From Pseudomonadota bacterium (GTDB lineage Bacteria; Desulfobacterota; Desulfovibrionia; Desulfovibrionales; Desulfovibrionaceae): a stretch of 64,000 bases of DNA. The DNA is taken from assembly GCA_023460395.1 (NCBI GenBank), contig JAEWQB010000018.1:137554-201553 (forward strand). The letters run 5' to 3'. The position numbers and the translations under genes are program-made. The notes under the pieces are model-generated. The model saw only the letters and a list, made by a program, of their open reading frames with translations. It did no database searches and was not told where the DNA came from. Positions 52,493 through 61,773 of the stretch are shown piece by piece (position 1 is the stretch's first letter; each line of letters begins with the position of its first letter).

Positions 52493-53326
52493 CTACTCTC
52501 CCAACCCGGACCCCGGTCCGCCAAGCCGAAACCGAAAATCCTTGAAGTTAAACTCGTTGGGTACCTGCTTTTGCTGTTCGCGCAGCCGGGCGATAGTGTC
52601 TATCCATTGCTTATTGCGTTTATCCAGCACAACATCCACCCGGCGGTTGCGCCGCCTGCCTTCCGGCGTATTTTCAGGCCAGCGGGGACGGTAGTTGGCA
52701 AAGGCTTCCACCGAAAGCAGATCCGGGCTCATACCCCTGCCCGTCAAATAGCGGTACACGCCCAATACCCGCAGATAAGAAAGTCGCCACATAGAAGAAA
52801 GGTCTGTATCGTCCACATCCGCCTTGTAGGCTTCGCCCATTTCTTCCCGCTGCAAAGACGTGTGCCCGGCAAGCAGCAAGGGAGCGTCTATGCGAAGCAG
52901 CCACGGCAGCATTCTATCCAGAAGCTGAATACCCCGTGCGCTCAATTCCGTTCCGCCCGGTGTAAAAAGCACCTCGTCGCTAATAGAAATAATCTGCACA
53001 AACATATTTTCCTGGAAGTCCAAATCGCCCGATTGGTCTTCCCACAGCATGTCCTTCAGCGGCTCCAGCGACTCAGTATCCAGATCCATGGCTCCCGGCT
53101 CAACAATACGCGAACGGTTCCGCTCACTCTTGGGGTTGAAATCCCCTTCCGTGACGCCAAAGGCACTGGATATAGAATCCAGCACCACCAGCTTACGCCG
53201 TTCGTCGATAACCGCCATGCTGACCAGCAACACAAAGAAGGTGAGCATGAGGGTCATCATGTCCGAAAAGGTGATGAGCCACGCGGGCGCTCCTCCGCCT
53301 CCCTTCTTTTTTTTGCGTCTGGCCAT
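52493..53326 (-). CDS. motB: MotB-type stator protein, first copy
   Basis: 277 residues. The N-terminus (MARRKKKKGGGGAPAWLITFSDMMTLMLTFFVLLVSM pattern) is basic and carries the proton/sodium-binding Asp in TFSDMM. The OmpA-like domain is at about 120-245 (LLAGHTSLQREEMG, RRNRRVDVVLDK), with a longer linker and C-terminal tail than its neighbour. The stator B subunit anchors MotA to peptidoglycan. AGGAG precedes the ATG, and the gene follows motA after 53 bases. Confidence 0.9.
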   Translation of the reverse strand: MARRKKKKGGGGAPAWLITFSDMMTLMLTFFVLLVSMAVIDERRKLVVLDSISSAFGVTEGDFNPKSERNRSRIVEPGAMDLDTESLEPLKDMLWEDQSGDLDFQENMFVQIISISDEVLFTPGGTELSARGIQLLDRMLPWLLRIDAPLLLAGHTSLQREEMGEAYKADVDDTDLSSMWRLSYLRVLGVYRYLTGRGMSPDLLSVEAFANYRPRWPENTPEGRRRNRRVDVVLDKRNKQWIDTIARLREQQKQVPNEFNFKDFRFRLGGPGSGLGE

Positions 53327-53379
53327 AATTCGCTCCTGCCCTATTCATCCCACACGGTTGCTCGCCCTGCGGAATGCGG

Positions 53380-54141
53380 CTAGTCCTCGCGCTTCCGGTC
53401 TTTGGGAGGCTGGAAACAAGAAAGCTTTTCCTGAATTATTCTAGGATTTTCTCCCTTGGATATGGCAAGAATGCCTTCCATCTGCATTTCTTTAATCAAA
53501 ATTTCGTCACGGCTACGGGTTTTCAACTTGCCAGCCATGGGGTTGAACACCAAGTTGGCGAGAACAGCGCCGTAAAAGGTCGTAATCAGCGCCACAGCCA
53601 TGGCTGGCCCGATGGAGCTGGGGTCGTTCATGGTTTGCAGCATCTGCACCAGACCAATAACGGTACCGATCATGCCCAAGGCGGGGGCGTATTCCCCCAA
53701 CGCGCGCATAATTTCCTGCCCGGCTTCGTGGCGTCCTTCTATATTGGATAATTCCGCTTCCATAATCTCTTGAATGGCCTGCGGTTCCAGTCCGTCCACG
53801 GTAAGTTGCAATCCCTTGCGCAGATAGTCGTCGTCAATGTCTTTAATGATAGGCTCAAGAGAAAGAATGCCCTCACGCCGGGCGCGGTTGGCGTAATCCA
53901 TAAATTGTTCAATGATGGTGGTGGGGCTTTCCACTTTGGCAAACAAAGTCTTTTTAACGACTCCCATAAGAGAAAGGACTCGGCCTAGCGGATAGTTGAC
54001 CAGCAACGCGCCCGTGGTTCCACCCAGAACGATAGCCAAAGAAGGCACGTCCACAAAAATGAGCAGGCTGCTGCCCGACATGATGGCTGCCACCACCAGT
54101 CCGAATGACAGAACTATCCCTAGTATGGTCGCCAAATCCAT
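53380..54141 (-). CDS. motA: Flagellar motor stator protein MotA (PomA type)
   Basis: 253 residues with four membrane helices. The cytoplasmic loop that touches FliG contains charged REGILSLEP and DDYLRKGLQL. The ion-path Pro region is GMIGTVIGLVQML, followed by ALITTFYGAVLANLVFNP. Length and sequence fit PomA-like MotA of deltaproteobacteria. GAGAG precedes the ATG. First gene of the motA-motB-motB-fliL-fliN-fliO-fliP-fliQ cluster. Confidence 0.95.
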   Translation of the reverse strand: MDLATILGIVLSFGLVVAAIMSGSSLLIFVDVPSLAIVLGGTTGALLVNYPLGRVLSLMGVVKKTLFAKVESPTTIIEQFMDYANRARREGILSLEPIIKDIDDDYLRKGLQLTVDGLEPQAIQEIMEAELSNIEGRHEAGQEIMRALGEYAPALGMIGTVIGLVQMLQTMNDPSSIGPAMAVALITTFYGAVLANLVFNPMAGKLKTRSRDEILIKEMQMEGILAISKGENPRIIQEKLSCFQPPKDRKRED

Positions 54142-54168
54142 AACAATCTCTCTTGTTTCAACACGGGG

Positions 54169-54903
54169 TTACGCTGCCGGGCGCGAACCAAAAATATCCG
54201 TTCCCACCCGAACCAATGTGGCACCTTGTGCAATGGCCTGTTCAAAATCCTGCGACATGCCCATGGAAAGATGCGGCAGGGCGACGCCAAGTCGCCTTTC
54301 TGTTGCGTCCCGCAATTCGCGCAGTCGCTCAAAAAAAGGAGTGGCAAGGTCGCCCACGCAGTGAAATGGCGGCATGCCCATTACTCCGCATACGCGCAGA
54401 AGCGGCAGTTGAGCCACAGCCTCGACCAGTTCCGGCAGAGCCGCGATAGCCACGCCCGACTTTTGCGCCTCGTTGCCTATATTAACCTGAATGAGGATGT
54501 CCTGTACACGCAACGCACCATCAGTTTGGCCTACGGGCAACATTGCCATACGATTTTGCAGATTTTGTGCCAACTTAAGATTGTCCACAGCATGGATAAG
54601 ACAAAACCGGCCCGCGACGTCCTTTGCCTTTTTACTTTGCAAGTGGCCTATGCAGTGCCACCGGATGGGCAAACCTGCCAGAGCATCCTGCTTTGCCAGT
54701 GCCTCTTGCACGTAATTTTCGCCAAAATCAACCTGCCCTTCTCCGGCAATACAGGCAATGCTTGCCGCAGGATGCAGTTTGGAAACCGCCACAAGTGTCA
54801 CGGAATCTTCCTGTCTTCCCGCACGCCGCGTGGCCTCACGCACCCGTTCCCGCACCTCGGCAAACCGCTGGCGCAAAGCGGTTGCCTCTTCTGGTTGCAT
54901 CAT
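54169..54903 (-). CDS. yggS: PLP homeostasis protein (YggS/PROSC family)
   Basis: 244 residues, a single-domain TIM barrel that binds pyridoxal phosphate and maintains vitamin B6 balance. The PLP Lys is in VAVSKLHP (about residue 38); other family motifs are FGENYVQE, WHCIGHLQSKK, LIQVNIGNEAQKSG and LSMGMSQDFEQAI, with VRVGTDIFG at the end. ATG 54903 follows AAAGGA/GAAG; the longer frame has no site. Located just upstream of motA, a common neighbour in Desulfovibrio-like genomes. Confidence 0.93.
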   Translation of the reverse strand: MMQPEEATALRQRFAEVRERVREATRRAGRQEDSVTLVAVSKLHPAASIACIAGEGQVDFGENYVQEALAKQDALAGLPIRWHCIGHLQSKKAKDVAGRFCLIHAVDNLKLAQNLQNRMAMLPVGQTDGALRVQDILIQVNIGNEAQKSGVAIAALPELVEAVAQLPLLRVCGVMGMPPFHCVGDLATPFFERLRELRDATERRLGVALPHLSMGMSQDFEQAIAQGATLVRVGTDIFGSRPAA

Positions 54904-55099
54904 ATCTTCTTGTCCTTTCCTCTCCGGTCCATCCACGCCCCGCTCCGGCGGCGTAGACCACGCCCTGCCGTGCAATAACACCCCGGCGACAACCAGATTC
55001 CCCGCTGGCAAGCCCGGCGGCAGGTGGGTGGACCGGTCTTATCCGAAAAAGCCTGCACCCCGTCCAAGGTTTTGACATCCCGCACAGGCGCGGTCCATG

Positions 55100-55121
55100 A
55101 AAAAGGCGGCCTAAGCCGCCT
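55100..55121 (-). terminator. Terminator of era
   Basis: A perfect 7-bp GC-rich stem with a 4-base loop, followed on the minus strand by TTTTT, 14 bases after the era stop codon. Confidence 0.85.
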
Positions 55122-55135
55122 GACTGATACCTGTG

Positions 55136-56050
55136 CTACGAAGACAGCCCCAGCATACGCAGGAAGCCGATGTCCTCTGTCCAGCCTTCGCGGACCTTGA
55201 CCCACAGTTCCAGATGCACCTTTTTGCCGGTCAATTCCTGAAGTTCCTTGCGGGCGGCAGTGCCCACGCTCTTCAAGGTATGCCCGGCTTTGCCGATGAC
55301 CATGGCCTTGTGGGTCTTACGGGCCACATAAATGACGGCATTTACGAAAATGCGGTCACCCGTATCGTCCCATTTCTCAATTTCCACGGCAGTATAGTAC
55401 GGCAATTCCTGACGCAGGTCGAGGAAGAGCTTTTCACGCACCACCTCCGCAGCCATAAACCGCAGCGGCATGGTGGAGAGCTGGTCGGCAGGATACAGGG
55501 GGGGGCTGACAGGCAGCCGGTTCGTGATAAATTCCAGCAAGGGGGTAAGCCCGTCCGCATTGCGCGCGGACACCGGAAACACTTCTGCGTTAGGCCACAG
55601 ACCGCTCAATCGCTCCAACAGGGGCAACATTTTGCTTTTATCGCGGAAAAGGTCCACCTTGTTAACCGCCACCACAACAGGTCGTTTTTCCTGCACAATG
55701 GCTTCACTAAGTGGCTCCACATCGTTCTCGAAATAGTCCGGCTTACGGATGTATAAATCCGCGTCCAGCACCACCATCACAACATCCGCGCCATTCATGG
55801 CCTGCCACGCGGTCTGGAGCAGCAACTTGTTCATTTTGCCGCGCAGTTGGTGGATACCGGGTGTATCCATAAAAATAACCTGCGCGTCTGGTCGGGAAAG
55901 AATCCCGCTTATCTGATGCCGTGTGGTCTGGGGCTTGGGCGTGACGATAGCGACTTTCTGCCCCAGCATGGAATTCAGCAGGGTAGATTTGCCCGCATTC
56001 GGCGGTCCCATGATGGCCACCCAGCCACAACGGTGTTCTGTTTCACTCAT
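55136..56050 (-). CDS. era: GTPase Era
   Basis: 304 residues. The G domain has G1 GPPNAGKST, G3 DTPGI (with switch region TTRHQISGI), G4 NKVD and G5 SARN. The KH domain at the C-terminus (REKLFLDLRQELPYYTAVEIEKW, VIGKAGHTLKSVG) binds the 16S rRNA 3' end. Acts in 30S ribosome maturation at the membrane. AGGAGAG precedes the ATG. Single-gene unit with its own terminator. Confidence 0.97.
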   Translation of the reverse strand: MSETEHRCGWVAIMGPPNAGKSTLLNSMLGQKVAIVTPKPQTTRHQISGILSRPDAQVIFMDTPGIHQLRGKMNKLLLQTAWQAMNGADVVMVVLDADLYIRKPDYFENDVEPLSEAIVQEKRPVVVAVNKVDLFRDKSKMLPLLERLSGLWPNAEVFPVSARNADGLTPLLEFITNRLPVSPPLYPADQLSTMPLRFMAAEVVREKLFLDLRQELPYYTAVEIEKWDDTGDRIFVNAVIYVARKTHKAMVIGKAGHTLKSVGTAARKELQELTGKKVHLELWVKVREGWTEDIGFLRMLGLSS

Positions 56051-56202
56051 CTATATACTCTCCTCTCGGAATACTCTCTGAATAGGCTGGAACCACACAC
56101 GGGGCGTTCCGATTCCAACCGAATTTGAACCGGGCATGTTTCACATGACATAGCGTAAAGTCAAGCCTGCCGCTATCACTATATGGCAAGCCCCGCCGCA
56201 CG

Positions 56203-56233
56203 AAAAGACCGCCCCGCCATATGGCGAAGCGGT
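56203..56233 (-). terminator. Terminator of the 56265-57225 gene pair
   Basis: An 11-bp stem (one or two imperfect pairs) with an ATAT loop, followed by TTTT on the minus strand, 32 bases beyond the stop codon. Confidence 0.7.
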
Positions 56234-56264
56234 CCCATGCGTACCATTCATTCGGAGAGCCGGA

Positions 56265-56615
56265 TTATCCCAGCTTGCTCACAAACAGACTATGCGCCGG
56301 ACGCGACCGCGTATTTTGGCGGTAGCCCTGCAATCGCACGGAATGTTTTTTAGTCTTCTGCAATTCCTGTTTTAACGAGGCATGCAGCTTGCGAGCTTCA
56401 TCGGTCAGCAGCCCCTGCATGGACTGCAACTGGAGCAGCTTGTCCCGCAGGACATCGGGGGCCACACCGTTGCGCTTGTCCCATGCCATGGACATGAGCA
56501 CGCCACGCCTGTTGGCGCTTTCGCCAGCGGCGTCCACATCTCCCTCGGTAAGGGAACGCAATTCCTGTTCTCCAAGAAACAAGGCCTGATCTAGCAACGA
56601 GAGGCTGTCTGCCAT
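56265..56615 (-). CDS. Small helical protein, possible flagellar chaperone
   Basis: 116 residues, almost wholly helical (SLLDQALFLGEQELRSL, LLQLQSMQGLLTDEARKLHASLKQELQKTKK), in the style of FlgN/FliT-type chaperones, but without a decisive signature. ATG 56615 follows AAGGGG by six bases. It starts four bases after the stop of the upstream gene, so the two are a pair. The link to flagella is an inference from fold style and nearby motor genes. Confidence 0.6.
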   Translation of the reverse strand: MADSLSLLDQALFLGEQELRSLTEGDVDAAGESANRRGVLMSMAWDKRNGVAPDVLRDKLLQLQSMQGLLTDEARKLHASLKQELQKTKKHSVRLQGYRQNTRSRPAHSLFVSKLG

Positions 56616-56619
56616 GGGA

Positions 56620-57225
56620 TTACCCCTTGTCCGCCTTACGGATGTCTTCACGGATCAGGTGGATAACATTTTTCCAGCGTTCGGTGGCGGGCAGAAATTC
56701 ATATTCCAACAGGTCTGCGAGCAGAATCCAGTCTTCATTTTCCATCACTTCCGTCATTTCACCGAACAGGTCGGAAATTTCTTCCACCCCGTCGTTGAAC
56801 GCAGCGTGATCTTTCAGTGTGAACTCGGAGCGCAGCACGCCGATCATGCCCAAGAAATCCCGTACCACCTGCAAGAGGTCCTGGTACATTTCCAGCGCTT
56901 CGGTGTCGTCCGCCTGTCGGAACAGCCCGGCGACGTGGCGTGCGCCATCGCCCATAAGCTGAATGACCTTGTACAGCTCGCGGGCAATGTTCATGGCCAT
57001 CTCGCCCACGGGAACACTGCGGATTTCCAGCGAAGTAATCCCACCGGTTTCAATATCTTCCGCCTGATGGGGATAGATTTCAGAAAACGGTTCATTGTTC
57101 ACCAGCACATCGGTGACAACGCGATTTTCAAGGCTCCCGTCTTCCAGAACCTTCACCAAAATTTCTTCAAGGTTGGCAAAACTGCCCACCTGCATCTCAC
57201 TGTGCTGGCCGTCGATGACTATCAT
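56620..57225 (-). CDS. Uncharacterised helical protein
   Basis: 201 residues, acidic. The first 50 residues appear strand-rich (MIVIDGQHSEMQVG), the rest helical with repeated LYKVIQLMGDG- and MYQDLLQVVRDFLGMIG-type segments. AGGAGGG precedes ATG 57225. No family recognised. Paired with the small helical gene; it may be a flagellar or chemotaxis-related protein, but nothing in the sequence proves that. Confidence 0.6.
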   Translation of the reverse strand: MIVIDGQHSEMQVGSFANLEEILVKVLEDGSLENRVVTDVLVNNEPFSEIYPHQAEDIETGGITSLEIRSVPVGEMAMNIARELYKVIQLMGDGARHVAGLFRQADDTEALEMYQDLLQVVRDFLGMIGVLRSEFTLKDHAAFNDGVEEISDLFGEMTEVMENEDWILLADLLEYEFLPATERWKNVIHLIREDIRKADKG

Positions 57226-57294
57226 GGCTTCCCTCCTGAATACTACATGCCCCACGGGCCGAATTTTTCCGATTCCGGCATTTTTATTCAAGTT

Positions 57295-59118
57295 TCATGC
57301 CATGTTCACATCTCGTTTGTTTCCCCCCGCGACAGAGGCACTCCATGCAGTCATCAGCCCCTCATACTGCCGGGCCAATGCCAGCACCGTTGCCAGTCCG
57401 CCCCCGGCCTCTTGCGTTTCGCACATCCACAAGTAACCAAGAACGTTCAAATATTCGCTATTATCCCAAAGCCCTTGCAGCCGCTGCCATGTGCCAAGAA
57501 ATCGATTTTTCAGCATATCTGAAGGGCGTATGGACAGCGCGCGCCCCTGTTCTCCCAGCAGGTGCAACAACTGCACGGAACGGGCTAATTCGTCCGCCAC
57601 ACGCGCACTTCCCTCCTCTGAAAGGGGCCACGGTGCCTCCGGGGGAAGAATCTGCACGGTGTCTGTGCCGGCATCCATGCGGGAAGCTGGCAAACGGTCA
57701 AGAAATTGACGATAAAAATGACGCTGCTGCCGCACCCACCGGGTCCGGTCCTGCGCTTCATGCCCCGAAAGGGAAAGCAGGTCCATAAACCCACTGGCAT
57801 CCCTGCGGGAAAGCCAGATGCGCGCCCCGGAATCCTCCGAAATACCTTCGGGAAGAATCGGGGAATCAGCGCAAGCAAACGCGTCCCGCCCTGCGCCGCT
57901 TTCCTTCGCCCACTGTCCAGTCCGCAGAAAGTGCGCGGCAAGGACAAACGCCGTGTCGGCGGTGATACGCCACCGACAGGCCAGTTCATGTGGGCAAGGA
58001 CGCCCGAAAGGACAGGGATGACAAGGCATATCCGGCTCCAACGAACACGCCCCCTCCCGGTACGGCCCAGTGTCCCAAGGCTGGGCCGTAGCAAGAAAAA
58101 TAGCAAGCACGGGCACGCCCAGTCCCGCAGCCAGATGCATTGTTCCAGTATCGTTGCTCACCAGCATTTCCGTGCGGGAAAGCACTGCCGCCAATTCCGG
58201 CAGCGAGGTGCCTCCCACCAAAGAGACGTGCGGATGCCCGGCAAGCGCGGCGTACCGCTCCGCAAGACCCGTTTCCCCCTGAGATCCCAGCAGAACGGGA
58301 ACACACCCAGTTTCGCGCCACAAGCTATCACCCAAGGCCGCGAAATGCGCTACGGGCCAGCGCCGCCGCTCGTCACTTGCCCCAAGCTGAAAGGCGACAA
58401 ACCGTTGCGAATCTGAAAGCGGTTCCGCGTCTGCCGCTGCCCGCTGCATCCCCTGCCGGAGCAATGTTTCCGCCCGCATGCGCCGTTCTTCGTCCGGCTG
58501 CCGTAGCGCGTAGAGACGCTCCCCCGCACCCAGACCCGCCGCCATCCAATACAGATCAACCAGATTGAAAGGGCTACACCCGCGCAAGCGTGTGGACGCC
58601 TGCAAAAACGTTGTCCACGGGTCGGTATTCACGCCAAACCCAAATTCGTCCATAGCGAAACCGCGTAAGCGCTCTCCCATGTCCGTTACGGTTGCCCCGC
58701 CGGACGCTGCATCAGAAGACACTGCCGAAAAAGATTCCGTAGTGAGCTGGCCCGTTCCCTGTTCTGCGTTCGCCGACCGCGCTACCACATGCGAGGCCAG
58801 CAGCCGACCGCTCAAGGTCGCGGTAAAATTAAGCACGGTTGTCGGAGGAAATGCCGCCGCTTCCGCACCCCAGCGCCAGATAGTGCTCAACGCCTCGTGC
58901 CACCCGCGATCAAGGCTGGCGAGCAGATTGGCTCCCGGAAGCGGAAAGACCGCGTCCACGTCGCGCAACAGCTCCGCTGCGGGTGCGAAATTGTCCAGAC
59001 ACACCAGCCCCACGGCATGCCCGCGCTGGCGCAACCCGGAAAACACCGGCTGTGTTTGCAGCAGGTCGCCAAACCGAGTCAGGTTCACGACGAGCGTATG
59101 AGCGGAAACCATGGTCAT
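57295..59118 (-). CDS. Family 9 glycosyltransferase (heptosyltransferase-like)
   Basis: 607 residues. The N-terminal domain (LVVNLTRFGDLLQTQPVF) and C-terminal domain (VAFQLGASDERRRWPVAHFAALGDSL, LVSNDTGTMHLAAGLGVPVLAIF) match ADP-heptose:LPS heptosyltransferases. It is much longer than WaaC/WaaF (about 350), with a C-terminal extension of about 220 residues rich in Ala and Arg that I cannot assign. Acts in lipopolysaccharide or flagellin glycosylation. GGAGGGG precedes the ATG. Single gene. Confidence 0.85.
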   Translation of the reverse strand: MTMVSAHTLVVNLTRFGDLLQTQPVFSGLRQRGHAVGLVCLDNFAPAAELLRDVDAVFPLPGANLLASLDRGWHEALSTIWRWGAEAAAFPPTTVLNFTATLSGRLLASHVVARSANAEQGTGQLTTESFSAVSSDAASGGATVTDMGERLRGFAMDEFGFGVNTDPWTTFLQASTRLRGCSPFNLVDLYWMAAGLGAGERLYALRQPDEERRMRAETLLRQGMQRAAADAEPLSDSQRFVAFQLGASDERRRWPVAHFAALGDSLWRETGCVPVLLGSQGETGLAERYAALAGHPHVSLVGGTSLPELAAVLSRTEMLVSNDTGTMHLAAGLGVPVLAIFLATAQPWDTGPYREGACSLEPDMPCHPCPFGRPCPHELACRWRITADTAFVLAAHFLRTGQWAKESGAGRDAFACADSPILPEGISEDSGARIWLSRRDASGFMDLLSLSGHEAQDRTRWVRQQRHFYRQFLDRLPASRMDAGTDTVQILPPEAPWPLSEEGSARVADELARSVQLLHLLGEQGRALSIRPSDMLKNRFLGTWQRLQGLWDNSEYLNVLGYLWMCETQEAGGGLATVLALARQYEGLMTAWSASVAGGNKRDVNMA

Positions 59119-59422
59119 GCTAGCCCCTCCGCAGGCAGGTGGACAGGTAGCGCCCCAAGCGGAAGCGCAGGCTCTGGGACAGAAAGGGAGCCTCTTTTCA
59201 GATTGCGGGCAACGCTTTTAAAAATATCTCCATGGCTGGTGTGCGGCCCTGCTTCCCTCACCAGCCAGCGTGTGACAAACAGCTATTTTTCCCCACAGCC
59301 CCGGCGTAACAAAAAACACTACCGCCGAAAACCGGGGCGTGGTGCGGCCCTCTTTGCCACAGCATGGCAAACTTCACCCCGTCACACAATAAAAGCCGTT
59401 CAGGCGCACCGGGAAATTTCAG
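59119..59422. other. Intergenic region
   Basis: 304 bases between the glycosyltransferase and ktrA, both on the minus strand. I see no gene, RNA or clear terminator; it should hold the glycosyltransferase promoter. Confidence 0.5.
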
Positions 59423-60076
59423 CTACGGAACCAACGCCAGCACGTCCTGCTCTTTCCCGATAGCGGCAAGGGTAGCCCCCTTGCGCAACGGCTGGTCTGC
59501 GGGAGGCACAAAGGTATAGTCCGCATCTTCCGGCTGACGGATGGCTACCACCATAATACCCTTACCGGTAAGTTGCAGTTCCATCAGTGTCTTACCTGCC
59601 CACTTGTCCACTTCCAGCTCCTGCAACAGCACACCACCGCCCAACTGGAGCATATCCAGCATTCCGGGGTTGGTGATACGGTGCGCCAGCGTGAGCGCCG
59701 CGTCCTGTTCCGGCTGGATAATATTCTCCACCCCAAGACGCTGTAATATCTTTTTATGTTCCGGTGTAATCGCCTTCACGGCAAGAGAACGCATGCCCAT
59801 TTCCAACAGATTGAACACAATAAGCAGCGAGGCTTCCATGGACGATCCCACACTGACGATGACCATGTCCAAGTCCTGAAAGCGTAATTGCCGCAGGGCC
59901 GTGGTGTCTGTGGCATTGGCCACATAGACCTGATTCAGTTCGCCCTGCGCCTGTCGGATACGGGTTTCGCTGGCATCCACACCCACCACGGTATGCCCGT
60001 GTTCCGCTAATGCCTTGGCTAAAGGAAGACCAAATTTACCCAGACCGATAACGCCTACATCCAATTTTTTTCTCAT
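59423..60076 (-). CDS. ktrA: Potassium uptake regulator KtrA (RCK protein)
   Basis: 217 residues. RCK_N nucleotide-binding fold GVIGLGKFGLPLAKAL (residues 8-23) with the acidic VVGVDAS strand, then RCK_C at the end (LRKGATLAAIGKEQDVLALV). It forms an octameric ring that gates KtrB on binding ATP/ADP. GGTGGAG precedes the ATG. It follows ktrB by 21 bases in the same operon. Confidence 0.93.
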   Translation of the reverse strand: MRKKLDVGVIGLGKFGLPLAKALAEHGHTVVGVDASETRIRQAQGELNQVYVANATDTTALRQLRFQDLDMVIVSVGSSMEASLLIVFNLLEMGMRSLAVKAITPEHKKILQRLGVENIIQPEQDAALTLAHRITNPGMLDMLQLGGGVLLQELEVDKWAGKTLMELQLTGKGIMVVAIRQPEDADYTFVPPADQPLRKGATLAAIGKEQDVLALVP

Positions 60077-60097
60077 ACTCCACCTATCATGCTCCGC

Positions 60098-61438
60098 CTA
60101 CCCTACAGGAAGATCGCTCGAAGGCCAGCGGTAGCGCGTTTCTGACTGCATGTGCTGCAACATGGTCAGCATCCATATGGGACCGATGCGACCAAGAAAC
60201 ATCAAAAACGTCAGCGCCAGCTTACCGGGAACACTGAGGGTAGGAGTAAGCCCCGTGCTCAGACCCACCGTGGCAAACGCTGAAATGCTCTCGAATAAAT
60301 AATCCATTAGCTGTCCGCGCACTTCCCGATGCGGCATTCCAGCCCCTTCGGTGATGGAAAGCAGCAACGTAACAGCCAGCACACACCCTGTGGCCGTAAA
60401 AAAGAGAGCAAATGTCTTGGAAAGCGTATCGGACGATACCGCACGCCCCCCAACCACAACCTGATCGCGGCCTTTAAACTGCGAAACCATAAAAGCCAGC
60501 AACACCCGTAAGGATGTTGTTTTCAACCCGCCTGTGCACGAACCGGGCGAACCGCCCACAAACATGAGAAACATCATAATCAGCAGCGCAACATTAGTCA
60601 TGCCGCCTATGTCCAGAGTGTTAAATCCGGCAGTGCGGCACGTGACCGATTGAAACAACGCGGCGAGAGCGCTTGACCACACATCGTCCTGAACTGCGCC
60701 GCCTTGTAATTCCGCAGCGAAAATAAGGATTGCTCCTCCCAACGTCAGGACTGCCGAAGTACCTAGCACCACGCGGGCGGGGTAGCTCAGGCCACGCGGG
60801 TTCAGCCGTATGCCGCGCAGCAGTAGCAGGCATTCGTCCAGCACTGCAAAGCCCACACCGCCAAGCGTGATGAGCAGCATAACCACAACATTCACGCCCA
60901 CATTGGCGTTCCATTGCATGAGACTGTCAGGAAACAAGGCAAAGCCCGCGTTACAGAAGGCGGAGATAGCGTGAAACAGGGCGTTGAAGACGTCCATTTC
61001 CCGCGGTGCGAAAAGATACAGACAAAGTGCCCCGCCCAGCTCTATCACCAGCACCGTCCGCAACATACGCGTGAGAAACCACCCTAGGTGGAACGAGGGG
61101 TCGTGCAGCAACACTTGCCCCACGGCAAGCCTATCCGTGAGGGAAACGCGCCGTCGCCAAAGATAAAAGGTGAGACTGGAGTAGGTCATAATACCCAAGC
61201 CGCCCAACTGAATGAGTGCCATGAGCACCCAATGCCCCTCACGGGAAAAAGCTGTTCCCGTGTCCACGGTGGCAAGTCCGGTGACGCAGACTGCCGAAGT
61301 CGCCATAAACAGCGCGTCCACCCACGGCAGTCCTTCCGGGAGCGTGGTGGTTGCCCGCAACAGCACCCCACCCAGCAGGATGGTAAGGCCAAAGGCGGCG
61401 ACTGGCAGCACAAAGGGAGAAAGGTACTTCCTTCGCAT
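60098..61438 (-). CDS. ktrB: Potassium transporter KtrB
   Basis: 446 residues with four M1-P-M2 repeats. Selectivity-filter glycines are in ATSAVCVTGLATVDTG, HAISAFCNAGFALFPD, SVTCRTAGFNTLDIG and FESISAFATVGLSTGL. The SPGSCTGGLKTTS loop is typical of the TrkH/KtrB gate. Imports K+ (often Na+-coupled), important in osmotic upshift. ATG 61438 was preferred over a frame 12 codons longer, which has no ribosome site; neither site is strong. Divergent from pepA. Confidence 0.94.
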   Translation of the reverse strand: MRRKYLSPFVLPVAAFGLTILLGGVLLRATTTLPEGLPWVDALFMATSAVCVTGLATVDTGTAFSREGHWVLMALIQLGGLGIMTYSSLTFYLWRRRVSLTDRLAVGQVLLHDPSFHLGWFLTRMLRTVLVIELGGALCLYLFAPREMDVFNALFHAISAFCNAGFALFPDSLMQWNANVGVNVVVMLLITLGGVGFAVLDECLLLLRGIRLNPRGLSYPARVVLGTSAVLTLGGAILIFAAELQGGAVQDDVWSSALAALFQSVTCRTAGFNTLDIGGMTNVALLIMMFLMFVGGSPGSCTGGLKTTSLRVLLAFMVSQFKGRDQVVVGGRAVSSDTLSKTFALFFTATGCVLAVTLLLSITEGAGMPHREVRGQLMDYLFESISAFATVGLSTGLTPTLSVPGKLALTFLMFLGRIGPIWMLTMLQHMQSETRYRWPSSDLPVG

Positions 61439-61773
61439 ATCCGGCCCTATACGCCCATGCGGACGGCATGGCAACTCTTACGCCACTCCCCCCGCGCAGC
61501 CTCCCTCCAACTAAAAAACCCGATTCCCCTGCGCACTGCCATGTGTATGCCTTCACGCACACGCCACACCCGCACGGAGGCGTAACCGTTCAGCATGGTT
61601 CCGCCCCCCCCAAAGGGAACAGATGTGCGAAAAGCGTGAGGCGAGATGCCCCTGCCAAGGCTGGACGCACTCTCCGGCAATGCCTATAGTAATTGGGGTC
61701 TTCTATTGTTCGCACACAAAACACGTTGCGCAGGTTGCCGCGCGGTTTGCGCGCCCCCTGTTCAGGAGGATTA

